DNA from: Candidatus Hydrogenedentota bacterium | GTDB lineage: Bacteria > Hydrogenedentota > Hydrogenedentia > Hydrogenedentales > JAEUWI01 | DNA: 64,000 nucleotides | Direction of reading: 5' to 3' | Assembly (NCBI GenBank): GCA_016182605.1 | Contig: JACPGE010000061.1 | Location: forward strand, 1 to 64,000 | Shown here: piece by piece, positions 63,248 to 64,000 of the stretch | Layout: each line of letters begins with the position of its first letter | How positions within the stretch are numbered: position 1 is the first letter of the stretch | Program-made: the position numbers and the translations under genes | The notes under the pieces: model-generated | The model's database searches: none | What the model saw: the letters and a program-made list of their open reading frames with translations, nothing else | What the model was told of the DNA's origin: nothing

Positions 63248-64000
63248 TTAGTTTTCCCAGCTTACCTTCGGTGGTGTGATGTAATCCGTGTAGCGATCGG
63301 CCACCTTGGCCTTCTCCACATCGCCCGAGTGGACATACACACGGTACTTGAAGACCTGGGTGGCGCCTTCCTTTATGATCAGATCACCGTTCTCTGCGGG
63401 CAGCAGACCCTTGTTGTATTCCTTCTCCAGGAAGTAGGAATAGCCAAAGGCGTTCGCGCCCATTAGGCCGTAGTTGCGCACATGCCAGCTCGACGGATAG
63501 CGCAGGTTGGCCGGATTGTCGAAGACGGTAAGGCCGCGCCAGCCGTGCCCCGGCAATTCGCCGGAATAGTCGCACCAGGGAGAGGGCTTGCCCCAGCAGG
63601 TTTCCTCGCCCTTGTCGCCCAGGGCGTTGGTGATGTGGGCATTGGCGCCGGAGAGTTCCGGGCGCATGCGCACGGCGACGATGCCGCCTTCCTTCGTGTC
63701 CGTGAACTTCACGTCACCATACTTTGCGGTGAAGGTCACCATAACGTCGATGAGGCGGCCCTTGGGGGAGGTGGCATAGAAACGGTATTCCCGCGATTCG
63801 TCAATGAGTGGGCGCTTATCCTTGTCCACCCACGTGTTGTTCGCCGCGATCCAGCCATAGGCATCGCCCGAACCGGAGGTCACTTCGCCGCTGACCTGAA
63901 ACCCGGAATTCTCCCCTTCGGCCCAACAGTCCACCGGGCTGGGTGAGTTGTCTGCCTCATTGGCCTTGTTCACGAGGCTGACCTCGCCATAGGCGGTCCA
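63248..64000 (-). CDS. DUF6807 (PmoA-like) family protein, 5' part outside window
   Basis: At least 250 residues are visible; the frame stays open to the right edge, reading WTAYGEVSLVNKANEAD, so the true start lies beyond it. The sequence fits the DUF6807/PmoA-family fold as I recognise it: YGWIAANNTWVDKDKRPLI, REYRFYATSPKGRLIDVMV, GGIVAVRMRPEL, HGWRGLTVFDNPANLRYPSS and WHVRNYGLMGANAFG. Such proteins occur in many copies in Planctomycetes and related phyla, often beside sugar-oxidation or glycosidase genes. The reaction is unknown. Its product may act in the same carbohydrate pathway as the mannosidase. Confidence 0.75.
   Translation of the reverse strand, partial: WTAYGEVSLVNKANEADNSPSPVDCWAEGENSGFQVSGEVTSGSGDAYGWIAANNTWVDKDKRPLIDESREYRFYATSPKGRLIDVMVTFTAKYGDVKFTDTKEGGIVAVRMRPELSGANAHITNALGDKGEETCWGKPSPWCDYSGELPGHGWRGLTVFDNPANLRYPSSWHVRNYGLMGANAFGYSYFLEKEYNKGLLPAENGDLIIKEGATQVFKYRVYVHSGDVEKAKVADRYTDYITPPKVSWEN

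Overview
The window is a GC-rich bacterial chromosome segment with Gram-negative envelope features: an outer-membrane porin, secreted giant proteins, a PEP-CTERM protein and a lipoprotein. Several traits suggest a lineage near the PVC bacteria, most likely Candidatus Hydrogenedentota or a neighbour. These are a planctomycete-type DUF1592/DUF1552 gene pair, Gly-Glu repeat linkers, CSLREA/beta-helix giants with C-terminal sorting helices, a DUF6807 protein and abundant dispersed palindromic repeats. The placement is an inference from gene content; no rRNA or tRNA gene was recognised.

Layout. 0-0.6 kb: repeat-rich, no gene. 0.6-4 kb: cytochrome-like DUF1592 protein and its Tat-exported DUF1552 partner. 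4-5.5 kb (minus): YceI protein and a polytopic membrane protein. 5.5-6.6 kb: non-coding repeats. 6.6-8.5 kb: divergent transketolase. 8.7-10.2 kb: solitary C5-cytosine methyltransferase with Vsr repair endonuclease. 10.6-15.7 kb (minus): ftsH-folP-glmM, then pdxJ after a repeat mosaic. 16-17.4 kb: MFS transporter. 17.5-19.8 kb: divergent flgK and flgM-like genes. 20-21.4 kb: porin with a long promoter-driven leader. 21.9-23.6 kb: membrane-anchored TAXI-domain protein. 23.7-35.8 kb: two giant beta-helix surface proteins (1724 and 2252 aa). 36.1-37.6 kb: hisS. 37.8-38.2 kb: tandem array of palindromic mobile-like repeats. 38.6-41.9 kb: degenerate receiver/HisKA protein, GT2 glycosyltransferase, EF-hand lipoprotein and a DUF5011 membrane protein. 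42.2-43.8 kb: pyrR-pyrB behind an attenuator-type terminator. 44.2-52.9 kb: a 2891-aa exported TPR protein. 53.2-56 kb: PEP-CTERM and VCBS-repeat secreted proteins. 56-58.9 kb: coiled-coil exported protein and htpG. 59-64 kb (minus): thiamine-binding-type protein, DinB protein, GH38 alpha-mannosidase and a DUF6807 protein cut by the window edge.

Housekeeping genes (hisS, htpG, ftsH-folP-glmM, pdxJ, pyrRB, tkt) alternate with genes for a secreted, surface-exposed and glycan-oriented lifestyle. The most unusual signals are the family of terminal-inverted-repeat elements, including a 113-nt segment identical at two sites 28 kb apart; the receiver protein that has lost its phosphorylation residues but keeps a HisKA H-box; the adjacent genes sharing an unnamed module; the paired giant beta-helix proteins; the giant TPR protein; and candidate sigma-54 promoters in front of flgK and the PEP-CTERM gene.
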